Assembly (NCBI RefSeq): GCF_030272615.1
Contig: NC_081410.1
Coordinates: 188,623,619 to 188,687,618 of the forward strand
DNA length: 64,000 nucleotides
DNA from: Cryptomeria japonica
Lineage: Eukaryota > Streptophyta > Pinopsida > Cupressales > Cupressaceae
Direction of reading: 5' to 3'
Part shown: positions 28,078 to 39,967 of the stretch, one piece after another
Position numbering within the stretch: position 1 is the stretch's first letter
How the letters are laid out: each line of letters begins with the position of its first letter
The notes under the pieces: model-generated
What the model saw: only the letters and a program-made list of their open reading frames with translations
What the model was told of the DNA's origin: nothing
The model's database searches: none
Made by a program: the position numbers and the translations under genes

Positions 28078-29558
28078 CTATGAAGGGGTATCCCCTCTCC
28101 CTCTACCTATCCTCGGTGCTGGAGGTGGTAGCACATCCGTCCTCCTCCTCTGAACTGGCTGTGTCACCTCGTTAGTCCCCCCCACTGTAGCTAAAACCTC
28201 CCCCACCATCCCCTCTCCACCTGCTCCAATGGTCAACCCACCTCTCCCTCTATCCATCATCGCCTGTCTAACTACTCTCTCCAACCCTCTATCTCCTCTC
28301 CTCCCCCTATCTCCTCTCCTCCCCCAATCTCCTCTCCCTCATCATCCTCCTCCACCATCTCCATCATCCTCATCATCTCCACCTCCCTCATCATCATCAT
28401 CATCAAACAAAGACCACATCTCCTCTGGATCTAATATCCTCGCCACTGCCCATGCAGTGAACAATCTTTTGAACTCATTTGTCATCCCAGCATCCAAAAT
28501 CTCTAGGGCATAATCCCATATCTGGCCCGCTAAGCTAACAAACTCATCTACAGCCACTGCACTATCAATAGTCAGACCCCAATCTGGTATGTCCTGCCTC
28601 CGATGCGCATACAAGTAGGCCCCTTGTGGTATACCCTGCTGCTGGCCAAACTGCCGCAAAACTCTGGTGACCATGAATCTCTCAATCACGAATGGGGTCC
28701 TCCTATCAGGTATGGAGTCATGAAGACATAGGGCATCTCCAGCCCGTCCTCCGCCCATACCTCGCACCCTGTATACGGTCGCCAAGTGACCATATCAATG
28801 TCATCCAACACTCTCCTCCAATGCTCTAGTTTGCCCAGCTTCCGCTAGACAACTAGACCCCTGTAACCATAGGCATAGGCACATCCAACGGGCCTATCTC
28901 TGTTTGCTAATGGCCTGGCTACAGGAATGTGCTCCCAACACCATACTTGTAGGAGTGTCACGCCAGCTGACAAACTGTCATAACCAAGGTATACCACCTC
29001 GTGCAAATCCTTGTACAAATGGGATAGCATAGCCGATCCCCACGTGAACCTGCGGCCCTATGTCACCATATCCTCTAAAACCAGCCCCCATCCCACAGAT
29101 AGTCCCTTCGACCTGTGGTCAGGACATAGAAAGCCACCTATAAAACCTACCAGTACTGATGGAAGAGGTGCATAATCCAAGTCCAAGAACTCCTGCCAGG
29201 GGATCTCATATCCACAAACTATCTCATCCTGGAATATGTGGTGAAGTGCCTCTATCCCACCCTCCTCTGACTGCTCGTAAGGTAGTAGTGAACCTACTAC
29301 TAGTATGTGCAGGATCTTGTAATAGTCCTCTAGCGTGACTGTCATCTCACCTGTGACAAAGTGAAAGGTGTTTGTGTCATTGTACCACCTCTCTGCGAGC
29401 GCTGTAAGTAAACCCCAATTCATAGTGAATCGAGGCATATCCAATAGGGAAGTAAGACCGCATCTCTCAATGATGTCAAGGTCGGCCTGTGCCAACCGTG
29501 GTATCAAAGTCCAAGGTCTAGGAAACCGCTAGCGCGACTGAACCACTCCCAATCGCTC
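28078..29558 (-). pseudogene. antisense plant mobile domain (PMD) gene carried by the Tat element
   Basis: Minus strand 29507-29058 reads RCGLTSLLDMPRFTMNWGLL, then ALAERWYNDTNTFHFVTGEM and TVTLEDYYKIL. This is the A-E-R-W-x3-T-N-T-F-H-F-x2-G-E-M-T-V-T-L-x-D core of the PMD family (MAIN/MAIL1-like, aminotransferase-like). It continues at 29030-28845 (SHLYKDLHEVV, WEHIPVARP), 28785-28342 (VLRQFGQQQGIPQGAYL, then an Asp/Gly-rich tail) and 28284-28078 (Gly/Arg-rich). Stops near 29531, 29058 and 28845 and at least one frameshift disable it. PMD genes captured by Ty3 and Mutator elements, and antisense ORFs in Tat elements, are both established. Confidence 0.8.
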
Positions 29559-29689
29559 CTATCAAACAGCAAAACAAGTCCAATATCAGTTTCCACATCA
29601 AAACAAAGATATCAAAATCAAAATCACATCAAAAATATGAAACACTTTGCTCATCTACATCAAGTTCAACATCATAGCATTTCATATCA

Positions 29690-29860
29690 GCTTGTAAAAC
29701 AACTCAAGTTATCAAAAACCATATCAAAACTTGTAAAACAACTCAAGTCTCCACATCACATAAACTTGTAAAACAACTCAAGTTTCCCACCCATATCAGC
29801 TTGTAAAACAAATCAAGTTTCCATCCCATATCAGCTTGTAACACAAATCAGGCTTCACAC
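29690..29860. repeat. minisatellite, ~35-42 bp unit, about five copies
   Basis: The phrase CTTGTAAAACAACTCAAGTT and close variants recur at about 29691, 29729, 29765, 29810 and 29834 with differing spacers such as CCCATATCAG. Confidence 0.8.
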
Positions 29861-30093
29861 ATTGAACTTGAAACAAAGTGCAAAAACAAATCATGCTTTG
29901 ATTAAAACAACACATTAATATCTAATGCATAACTTGAATTATCGCAAATCAAAACAAGTTATATTGGACAAACTAACAAACACCATGACAGCAGACACAG
30001 CAACGCACAAATTACACCCATCCTGGCAAAATGGCCTTGACCTATCACTTTTTCTCATTCACAAAAATCACCCTATCTCACAAAATTTTTTCC

Positions 30094-30512
30094 AATGCGC
30101 TAAAACAGCTTGCCTATGCGCTAAAATCCATCCACGCGCTAAACTGTTTTCTGCACACGCTATTCTATCCACCCTATGCGCTAAACTAACTCTATGCGCT
30201 AATTTATCATATGATCGCGCTACTTATTTAACCCTATGCGCTAGATCTAACCTATGCACTACTTCCCCTTGCACATGCGAGCCTCTGAGCAGCCTATGCG
30301 CTAGGTTAAACTGACGTGCTAACCTTTTCACTTTCTGCGCTACCCTATGCCCCTAATGCGCTAATCCAATACCATGCGCTAACCTAGAGACCTAAGGCGC
30401 TAACCTAGAAAGCAAATACGCTACCCTAAAAATTTGGATGCACCCAAAATTTAAACCCCCATGCACTACAATAGTTTTCATATGCGCTAAACTAAGACCC
30501 CTATGCGCTAAA
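30094..30512 (-). repeat. phased array 3 of core TAGCGCAT, 60-bp super-period
   Basis: On the plus strand the core reads ATGCGCTA, so its TAGCGCAT orientation is minus. The C of GCGCTA falls at 30100, 30121, 30139, 30160, 30181, 30199, 30220, 30241, 30259, 30280, 30301, 30319, 30340, 30361, 30379, 30400 and 30421. That is 21-21-18 repeated more than five times. More cores follow at 30466, 30487 and 30508. Spacers differ. No frame is open throughout. Confidence 0.92.
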
Positions 30513-30834
30513 CCATGAACCCCGCGTGAAAAATTCCAAAAAACTAACCAAAACGACAAAATAAAAAATCAAGAAAGGGTCAAAAAGGTTGACTTACTGG
30601 TGGTCCATATGTGGTAGGTCTCCGATACCTCCGAACGCGCTCAAAACGATGCCTGGAATACAAAATGGGCATTTTGACTTCTCTCCAAAATCTCTTTCTC
30701 AAAAGTCAACAATGCACAAATGAATCAAATCAAAGAACTTTTCCCCTTTTATAGGAGAAAAATGAAATTAGGTTTAGGGAAATGGGCATGTAATTTGCTC
30801 ACAGTCTCCCTTACACCCTAAGGCGTGTAAATTA

Positions 30835-30940
30835 TCGGGAGATGAATCAATTTAAACATTTCACATAGCCAAAATCATACACACCAAACACAAATCACCC
30901 AATCAAATCAAAATTTTCAAAATATTGATTCATCTCCCGA
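30835..30940. repeat. 17-bp perfect inverted repeat before the Tat 3' LTR
   Basis: TCGGGAGATGAATCAAT at 30835-30851 is the exact reverse complement of 30924-30940, with a 72-bp AT-rich loop. It lies about 160 bp before the 3' LTR and about 175 bp upstream of the predicted antisense exon 1. Confidence 0.85.
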
Positions 30941-31079
30941 GGGGGCATCACCATAAAATATCGAATTTGGGGCATCACGCATCAAATCTGGGGCGCAACT
31001 TAAAAATCATAAAAACAACATCGATCATAAAATCACAACGACACATCATTTTCTTTGAATCAACATGTGCACACACGTC

Positions 31080-31098
31080 ACTTCAAAGAGGGGCAAAA
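31080..31098 (+). other. Tat polypurine tract
   Basis: AAAGAGGGGCAAAA immediately precedes the 3' LTR start TGTAGACG, the expected site of plus-strand priming. Confidence 0.75.
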
Positions 31099-32535
31099 TG
31101 TAGACGTATAAAAATGACCATATTCCTAAATGAATATTTTATGTTCATTTCTATGTTTAATTAAATCCAATTTAATTAAATTATCCGCATTCCTCTATTT
31201 AATTAAGTAAATTACTCAATTAAATTCACTATACCATTTAATAGGATAATTCATTTTATTCAATTAAAGCCCCTATCCACTTTTTAATTAAATTCAAATT
31301 TAATTAAAATAGTTATACTAAATTAAATAAATCTAATTTATTTAATTACAACCAAATTAAAATAAAGCAATTTATTTTAATAAAACCTATTTTCCCTCAC
31401 CCACTTGCAAAATCCTACACATCCCACTTGCATCCTAAATCCTATTCCTAATTCTTCTAGAATTCTTCTAAACCTAATCAATTAACCCAAAACCCATCCA
31501 TTATCCCTTTCTCCTAAATTTGAGGAGGTCACTTCTCAAATTTGGAGTAAAGTCTTCAAAAGGCATTAAAGCCTTTATCCATTCAACAAGCTAACTTGTT
31601 GAATGCCCCCAAATTTGGAAGGACTCTTACAAATTTGTCCCCAAAGTCTTCATAACCACTAATGGTTAACTCAAACCTTCTTACATGGTTAAAGAATTTC
31701 CATAAACTCAACCTCCATGTAACCCAAGGGTCTCATCAAGCATTTATTGCTTTGACCATGGTTATCCTTAAACCTTTGCACAAGAGTTTATCCTTTGGGT
31801 AATGGGTAATCTTAACTTAACCTTAACCCTTAACCCCTAGGGTAACCATGAGGTCTTCTCAAGCATTTAATGCTTCCTACCTCTCTTCTCAACCCAGTCT
31901 TATGTGGACATTTGTCACCATTTCATTGGTGCCAATTGCAAACATGGATTCCCAACTTTCAAACTCAACCCTTGCCATCCATTGCCCTATTTTTGCTATA
32001 AATAGAGCTCTCATGCCTCCATTTTGAGATCATCCAAGACTTTAGCATCTCACTTATACTCAAATCCATTCAAGCTTTCATATTTTATATGCTCATCATT
32101 TAATCTCTCTTTTAAATCAGGAATTAATCTAAATATGCAATTTTAGAGTATGTTCCTTATCATATAGTTTAAATCATGAACTAATATATTATGCTAGGAT
32201 AGTATTTGTTTACTAATCTTGTCATCTTATAGCTAGTTTATTGCATTTCTAGAATCATGCATAGCTTAGGATGCATCTCATATTAAATCAACAAAAAGCA
32301 TCCCTCGTTCTTGCATTTGTCATCCCTAAACCATTTTTCTCAGTGATCTGAGAGCAAAAACATTGGTTTGAGGGACCGTGCAAGATAGAGAACCATGGAA
32401 CCATCCTTGGGAAGCTGAGTCATACTTCATGACTCCATAGCTTGCACCAAGACGTCCTGTGGGTGTGTGAGCAAGGCTCCATAGAGCTCCGTTTTTCACA
32501 TATTGAGTTCTATCGACCTACTTTTCCTGCATACA
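31099..32535 (+). mobile_element. Tat element 3' LTR
   Basis: 1,437 bp, TGTAGACG...GCATACA, TATA box at 31997-32005. About half of its differences from the 5' LTR fall in the last ~245 bp. Confidence 0.93.
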
Positions 32536-32540
32536 TATAC

Positions 32541-32959
32541 AATTCATCAACCTTGACAATAAGGTCGGTTAAACCTTGAAGTCATAATTACAAAATTACA
32601 TCACACAATACAAAGATCGACCACCAGACCAATATAATGATATACATGACATAACATGGACCTAATTGAAATTCCCAAATGCTCATCATCACTGAAAATC
32701 ATGCCAAGATCAACCACAACACACTACACCACCAGGAAAACCGCATAACATGAAGAACACCACCGAATTAGCAAAATCACCAAGAACTCGCACAACAATC
32801 AATGCGGATCATAAAAAAAAATAGGACACAATTAGGAAACACCAACAAGCACGTTAGAATCATCAGTAATAGCTACACCAACACCACTTATCAAATCTTC
32901 ATTGATCAACATCTGAACCTCAAGAACACTCAAACAGTAGCAATTGTCACAAAGAAAGA
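32541..32959 (-). mobile_element. LTR-B, segment 2 of 3
   Basis: AATTCATCAACCTTGACAA... matches 44507-44924 (AATTAATCAACCTTGACAA...). The match stops exactly after AAAGAAAGA at 32959, where CACTA begins. Confidence 0.85.
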
Positions 32960-33300
32960 CACTAATACATTTGGACTAGATTTTCGACTGAGGTTTCCGA
33001 CGGAGAAGGTATATTGTTGCCAAATTTGATTTTTTTTTGAAAAAATGCCTGCATTCGTCGTAATTCCGACAGAAATTACCCATTTGGTTTCGACTAAGAA
33101 GGCATTAGCAATGAGAATTTTCTTTTTTTCAAAAAAGTGCTCGAGTTCGTCATAATTCTGACGACATCGGCCATTACAAAAACTAAAAAAGAGGCGAGGA
33201 ATTCATTTGTGAATTACAATCCCGCATAGGCGTCCGTGGCGACTTCAACCCCCAAGATCATCAAACCCGTGTCGAAGGCAATCCCATGCAAGAGGTAGAT
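32960..33300 (+). mobile_element. CACTA-type transposon 5' terminus and subterminal region
   Basis: The host LTR breaks off precisely at CACTAATACATTTGGACTAG. The next ~200 bp carry repeated subterminal words: TTTCCGACGG, TTCGTCGTAATTCCGAC and TTCGTCATAATTCTGAC. CACTA termini followed by CG-containing subterminal repeats (transposase-binding sites) are typical of En/Spm-type elements. I could not find the matching 3' end, so the element length is open. Its sequence runs at least to 41367. Confidence 0.7.
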
Positions 33301-33420
33301 TCAAATTGCCCTAGTTTTTAATTTCATGTTGCAAAAAATATACATGTGGTGGTTAATTGTCCTAGTTTAATCTCGTAAAACCATAGAACTGTGATTGAGT
33401 AGTGAGCGTTCAATTTTGTA

Positions 33421-34200
33421 TCAGCAATCCCTTCCTCCTATATACGTGCGTGTTGATTGTTCACATGAGATCATATCTCTTTGTGGCATCATATCAAACA
33501 ATTCACGATCCTTGTCCATGTTTCCACATTTTGCATTCATGTCAAGCAGGGCATTTGCAAGTACAACACCTAACAAAATTCCTCTATCTGTTATGCTTTG
33601 ATGGATGTCCATACCCTGTTCCAAAGCTCCCATTTTTGCACAGACAGGGAGGATGCTGACAAAGGTTGTGGAATTTGGCTTTATGCCTTCCAATTTCATT
33701 TGCTTGAAAGTGTCTAAATCCTTTTCGACAAATCCATTTTGTGCATATCTAGCAATCGTTGCAGTCCACGAGACAACATTTCTTTCAGGCATTCTATCAA
33801 ATAGTTCACGTGCCTTGTCTATGCTTCCACATTTTGCATACATGTCTACCAAGGCAGTTACAACTACAGCATCTAACAAAATTTCTCTATCCTTTATGCT
33901 TCGATGAATGTCCATACCCTGTTCCAAATCTCCCATTTTGGCATAGGCAGGGAGGATAGTAGCAATGGTCATGGAATTTGGCTTTACACCTGCCAATTGC
34001 ATTTGCTTGAAAGTTTCTAAAGCCTTCTCAACAAATCCATTTTGTGTAGTTGCAACTACATCTGACAAAATTCCTCTATCTTTTATGCTTTGATGAATGT
34101 CCATACCTTGTTCCAAAGCTCCCATTTTGGCACAGGCTGGGAGTAGGCTAGCAAACATAACTAAAGAAATGCAATGATCCGCTCCAAAGACATCAAACAA
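33421..34200 (-). pseudogene. pentatricopeptide-repeat (PPR, PLS-type) gene fragment
   Basis: Minus frame of 259 codons (first ATG at about 34158). It repeats the PPR wording ACAKMGALEQGMDIHQSIKD, DMYAKCGSIDKARELFDRMP and NVVSWTATIARYAQNGFVEK, then FKQM-L-G-KPNS, covering about two and a half ~105-residue P-L-S blocks. The first block lacks the ~39-residue segment ending in AGYAQ found in the second, an in-frame deletion (GILSDVVATTQNGF). No start, no organelle targeting peptide and no C-terminal E/DYW domain are present. It lies between the CACTA terminus and the transposase, so it is probably host sequence captured by the transposon. Host PPR proteins edit or process organelle RNA. Confidence 0.85.
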
Positions 34201-35611
34201 CTACTAACAAAACTGAGAGTCTAAAATATAATAGGGAATAGTGTGAGCTGTCCTGAAATAAAATATTTTATTTTTAATTTCTACTACTCAACCATTTAAT
34301 GTTATTAATAAGTGTTTAATTTATGAAAGAGATAAATGGTTGGCCACAAGTACATGAGTTACTAAATGCACACAAATAAGTGAATTTGATATTCAAAACT
34401 ATCTACAATGAATTCAATTCTTGTCCATTAGTCATTTATGTTTGAAATAAGCATCTTTCTTTATTTTTCTTAATCTTTATTCATAGTTATGTGCATATTT
34501 CACATTCTATAATTAGGATATCAATTGCTATGGCTGAACACTAGCATGATGTTTGTGTTGTGGTATAGATGCGTGGAAACATAATTATTGGATTGTTATA
34601 TTATAGAGATCATAAATCCAGATATCGCATATTAGTTATAGCTCTTCTTGGATTGAGTCTAAAGTTGACATACAGTCATAAAGCCATTATTAACAAATCT
34701 ATCCATTTCTAGTAAAGACAATTGAGAAAGTCATTTTGATATTGAGAGTTTCTTATCTGTTTACCTATTGATCATTATTAAGCCATAATATTTAGGTCTA
34801 TTTATCTCTCTTACAAAACCTTTGTAAGTGTCCTAGATTGTCCCTACTACTCACTCTTCAATTTGGAAAAATGGAGTTCTAAAGATTTGTTGCACAAGAT
34901 GGTGTTGAACGTATCAGCAAGGCTAGCATGGAAGGCATGTTCAAGCTTCCACTTGTACAACTTACAACAAATGATTTGTTGATAGAAGAAATTCTTGAAA
35001 TAGGGATACAATCGAAAGACAAGTAAGTACATACAAACCTCCTTAGTTGAAAGTAAAATCTGTGTATAAAAAGAGTACATTGAATCCCAATCCATAAACA
35101 CAATAGAGATACTGATGGACACTTAATTGGATGTAGCATGTCGCACCAAAGTTGTTAGAGTATGCTAAGCTAGTACATAATGTTTCATAAAGCCACATTA
35201 GTATTTTACCCAGATCATTATCTACCAAAACTAACTATAGTAATCCTTTTGAGGATTAATTTCATGGTGCTAGATCTTCATTTTGTTCCACTTCTTGTTG
35301 GAGATAAGAACAGTTATTTCTTGAGGTAGATGAATATCCCATCAACAAAGGACAAGACCCTTTCTATAATATAACAAATTCTACTCCAACAAAAGATCAT
35401 GGGGGTTTCACTAGAGATATTGAATAAGAGATAGACTTCTACTAGTGCATTAAAAGCATTGGCATGTTCTTCATTTATTGATGTAAACTCTATGTGATGC
35501 CACCACAACCAACAAAGGTGTAAAAAGTTGTTTGCAATGCATGGATTTTTAGGATTGTCCTTTGAGAAAATAGAATTAAAGTATGGAAGCAAGATCTGCT
35601 AGCTCCTGAGG
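34201..35611. other. no gene recognised inside the CACTA element
   Basis: AT-rich, frames up to 92 codons on the minus strand (35592-35314) without known motifs. A 20-bp direct repeat GAAAGACCATGTCAGACAAT ends the stretch (35612-35631) and recurs over the transposase start at 35656-35675. Confidence 0.45.
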
Positions 35612-36340
35612 GAAAGACCATGTCAGACAATAATTTCTATTTTCTTGCCTGTGAAGAAAGACCATGTCAGACAATATCAACGAACAACAAAATAAGGAGA
35701 CAATTGCTAGATTGTGGTCTAACTTGAAAAGAAAAGGTGATGGAAAATGTTATTGTTTGTGCAAAATTTGTAAGGGGTTAAAGACTAGAAGACTTCTAAT
35801 CAAAACAATGAAGAAACATTGTAGGATGCATGGTCACATTGAAGGTGGACATGATTATCATCCATTTGTAAGTTTTTCATTATATCGTTTTGACAATTTA
35901 TATACATAATAAATCACGTGATGATGAGATCATGATCATGGTTTATTTATGTATATAAATTTTATATAGGTTGAGCACCCCGGAGCACATGGTATGGATC
36001 AACACAACCCCGAGAATATGATTTTCAAAGTGGACAAACATGGAGGTGTGAATATCGAAGCTGAAGATAATGATCCCATGGAAGATGACGATCATGAGCC
36101 AGAAAACACAATTGAAGATGATGGTACAAATACATTGATCCATGACTCATTTAGTACTCACGCAGCTAATCATGATTATGAAGATGACCTTGATGTTGTT
36201 CATGATGTCCCTCTACTTGAGAAGGCATCTAAGGCCCTTTATGAAGGCTCGCAGGCAACTCTTCTCTTCGTTGTATTGTTGTTGGTGAACTTGAAGGTTA
36301 TGAATGGTTTATCCAACATAACAATGTCACGTATGTTAAG

Positions 36341-36426
36341 GCATGTCATATATGTCATAATAAACTATGAATCATGTTGTACCATTAATATTCTTTATTA
36401 TAACAAATTATATTTTGTTGTTGTAG
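36341..36426 (+). other. GC-AG intron in the TNP2-type gene
   Basis: Joining ATGTTAAG (ending 36340) to ATTGATAGG (starting 36427) restores the frame reading MLR-LIGDFLLPPSN. The intron then begins GCATGT and ends TTGTTGTAG. The donor GC may be an authentic GC-AG site or a mutated GT. Confidence 0.55.
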
Positions 36427-39400
36427 ATTGATAGGTGATTTTTTGTTACCACCATCAAATATTCTACCTCACTCATACCGAGAATTATCTGTCGTTATGA
36501 AAGATATTGGAATGGAGTATCAAGCAATAGATGCTTGTCCCACTAATCATATTATATATCACAAACAACATGAATTTTGAACTGAATGCCCTGAATGTCA
36601 TATCAGTAGATATCAAACAGATCAAATAACAAAAAGGGTTCCTCGCAAGGTTCTTTGCTATATTCACATTATTCCACGTATGCAACGATTATTCAAGTGC
36701 ACTACCTTGGCACAATTTATGGATTACCATGCACGCAATAGAAGTCGAGATGACATTATTCAAATGCCTGCAGATGGTTTAGCATTTATGGACAGAGGAA
36801 AAGTGGCCACACTTTAAAGAAGAACCTTGTAATCTTAGGCTTTCATTGGCAACAAACGGTGTCAATCCATTTAGAGAGATGAGATCTGTTTACTTAGTGT
36901 GGCCTGTTTTTGTTATCAACAATAACATTCCTCCATGGATGTCAATAAAGAGGGAGCACATAATGTTGGAAATGATTGTTCCATATATTTTATCATTTAA
37001 ATATAGTCGTCTAAATTTAATTATAAATATTGCAGTAAAATGGTCATAATAATTATGTAATGTTTTTGTTCGTTCGACTAGGTAAGTACCAAGTTAAAGA
37101 TATGAATGTATATATTGAGCCTCTTATCGATGAGTTGCTGGAGTTATGGAATGGTGTCACTATGTATGACATCTCTAGACCAATAGGACAAAGACAATTT
37201 CAATTCCATGCGATGCTTCTATGGACAATACACAATGCCCCGGAGCTAACACATTTTTGTGGTATGTTATAGTGTTTAAGTTGTGCATGAACATTATAAT
37301 TCAAAAAATTATCATATTTAATCCAATTATACATTATCTTGTAGGTCTTCAAACAAAGGGAAAATTTGCATGTGTTGTTTGTGGTCCAAAGATGAAATCT
37401 CGTCATTCAAAAAGTTTAGGAAAGCAAGTGTTTGATGAGTATAGGCACTTTCTCCACAAAAATAATAAGTATCAAAATACTGAAAAACATCTTTTCAATG
37501 GGAAAGAAGAGAATACATCAAAGCCACGAAGAATGACACCTCACATGTGGAAGTTGGAATATAATAGAATTAATCGTCAAGGTAATGCCATTCCATCTAT
37601 TGGTTTGTCATAAAACATCTTTTCTATTTTGTTTTGTTTACTGATGATGTGATTGATGATCATGAAGGTCGTGAAGGCATAAATGACCACCTTCCTAAGG
37701 GAATAAAAAGTTATCCCCGACAATTTAGTAGGTTGCCCTACTGCAAGCAGTTACAAATTGTTCATTTGTTTGATAGTATGCATATTGGAAAGAATATAAT
37801 AGAGACATTATGGAAAATATTGGATGGAAGGCGTGACAAAGAAAAAATTGTTAAAATATGTAGTGACATTCAAGATTCCAATCATGCAATGATAAATGTC
37901 ATTCAATCAAATAGCCATGGAGACCAGATTAATATAAGTGAGCTTCCTTGGTTATTAACGGACCAGCAAAGCAATGCTATAAAAGAAGTCATACAAAAAA
38001 TTCAATTTCCCACAAGATTTGTTGTGAACATAAACAATCTCATATCAAAGAAAAGTGAATTTGGGCCAGGGATGAAAACGCATGATTGGCATACCTTCAT
38101 TAAGGTAATTCATGTTCTTGTGTTTTTAGTATGTATTTAAGTACTGAGCGTACGTGTACTTTTCATTATGTTACAAAAAAATGAAAAGATAATTTTATAA
38201 TTGTTGCAGTACGTTCTACCTCTATCTCTCCCAGACGACTTCGACAATAATGTCAAGCAAGTCATATATGATCTTGGAAAATACATAAGGTAAGTAGTGA
38301 TATTTTTTTAGTTCGTTGTATAGATATTATATTTGCGATTTGTTTTACTTCTTATGTAATATATTTTTTTGCGTCTTGAATACCTTGTAGGTGGTTGTCA
38401 TGTAAAGAAATCCATAAAGATGATATAAAATATTGGAAGAGAAAAAATCCTCATTTAATGTGTGAAATGCAAAAGTGTCTACCTCCATCTTTTTTCAATG
38501 CACAAGAACACTACCTCATACACCAAGTTGAGGAGATTGAATTGTGTGGACCTGTACACACTAGGTCAATGTGGATGGTTGAGAGGCACTTGAAATTTTT
38601 GAAGGCTTTGATTTGACAAAGAGCACATCCCGAGGGTTCTATGGTGGAGGGATATATGATATACCAGACTATGGTGTACATTTCTGAATATCTTCCTAAG
38701 TTTGCAGCAAAGATCTACGTGGATCGCATTTGGGATCCCAACACCATTAACAAATTCGAAGGAGAGTACTTGACGGGGAAAGGTAGATTGAGGAAAGTGA
38801 GAGGTAATTATAAGATGTTATTGTAGTTAATTAATTCTTAATCTTCAAAATAAATCGATTGTAAGACATCTATTTATTTTTTGTATAGTTGGTCGAGAGT
38901 GGGATGCACTACATTTGTATATTGCAAACAATCTTCATTGGATGACGGTATGGATTGAACGTTGTCAACATTCTGGATGCACATTAACATGGGAAGGTGT
39001 GGCTTCATTGGTTAAAAAAGCACATCGTAATGGAGATTCCAATGTTACGCAAAGGGAAATTGATTTAGCATATGGTTTAAGAGATAAATAGGTGCGTATA
39101 AATTTATTAATCACCCATATGTTTATCAACTCACAATGCAATAAATTTTACATTTTTGACATATCGCAAGTCAAACACCACAACGCTATGTGCTGCAATG
39201 GTCATAAATTTCGCATAAAAAAGTTGGATGACACAAAGAAAACTTGTGATTCTAGCATCACTGCAATCTTTGAGGTGACAAATATTTCATCGAGAAATGA
39301 CATTCATCCTCAACAATCTCAAAATCGATACTATGGCATTTTGGATGATATACTTGAGTGTGACTTTAATTCCTTCAAATTAGTTTTGTTCGTCGTCAAA

Positions 39401-39700
39401 TGGTACAAGCTACGATTGAATAAAAATGATCCTGATAGAACTATTATTGAACATGATAATGGTTTTATAATGCTAAATACAAGGTCATTTGAACCAGTTG
39501 GGGATGAGCCCTATGTTCTTCCAAGCCAATGTGAGCAAGTATTTTACTTTGAGGTTCCACATAAACCAGGTTGGTCATTTGTTGTTAGACATGATCCAAG
39601 AGGAAGGTCGATAAAGTATAATGTGATGGAAGAAGAAGATACCGAAGAAGTAGAAGATGAAGTGGATGATGATCATGATCGATAGTTTCACAATGACAAT

Positions 39701-39964
<264 letters not shown>

Positions 39965-39967
39965 TGA

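Larger units (their letters stand above)
29559..30597 (-). other. predicted intron (or 5' region) of the antisense PMD gene
   Basis: On the minus strand a donor CCA|GTAAGT ends at 30597, and an acceptor TTTGATAG|GAGCG lies at 29559. Before the donor the frame reads RRYRRPTTYGPP (30598-30660), resembling the N-terminal run-in of PMD-type proteins. The 1.04-kb interval holds array 3 and a minisatellite and no open frame. Without a transcript this remains inference. Confidence 0.4.

Noticed and set aside
29925-30314. 130-codon plus-strand ORF across array 3 with Cys-Ala-Lys heptads
   Set aside because: The heptads follow from the 21-bp DNA period. The frame closes before the array ends and has no homologous frame in arrays 1 and 2.
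33395-33959. Plus-strand ORFs over the PPR fragment
   Set aside because: Shadows of the minus-strand PPR frame.
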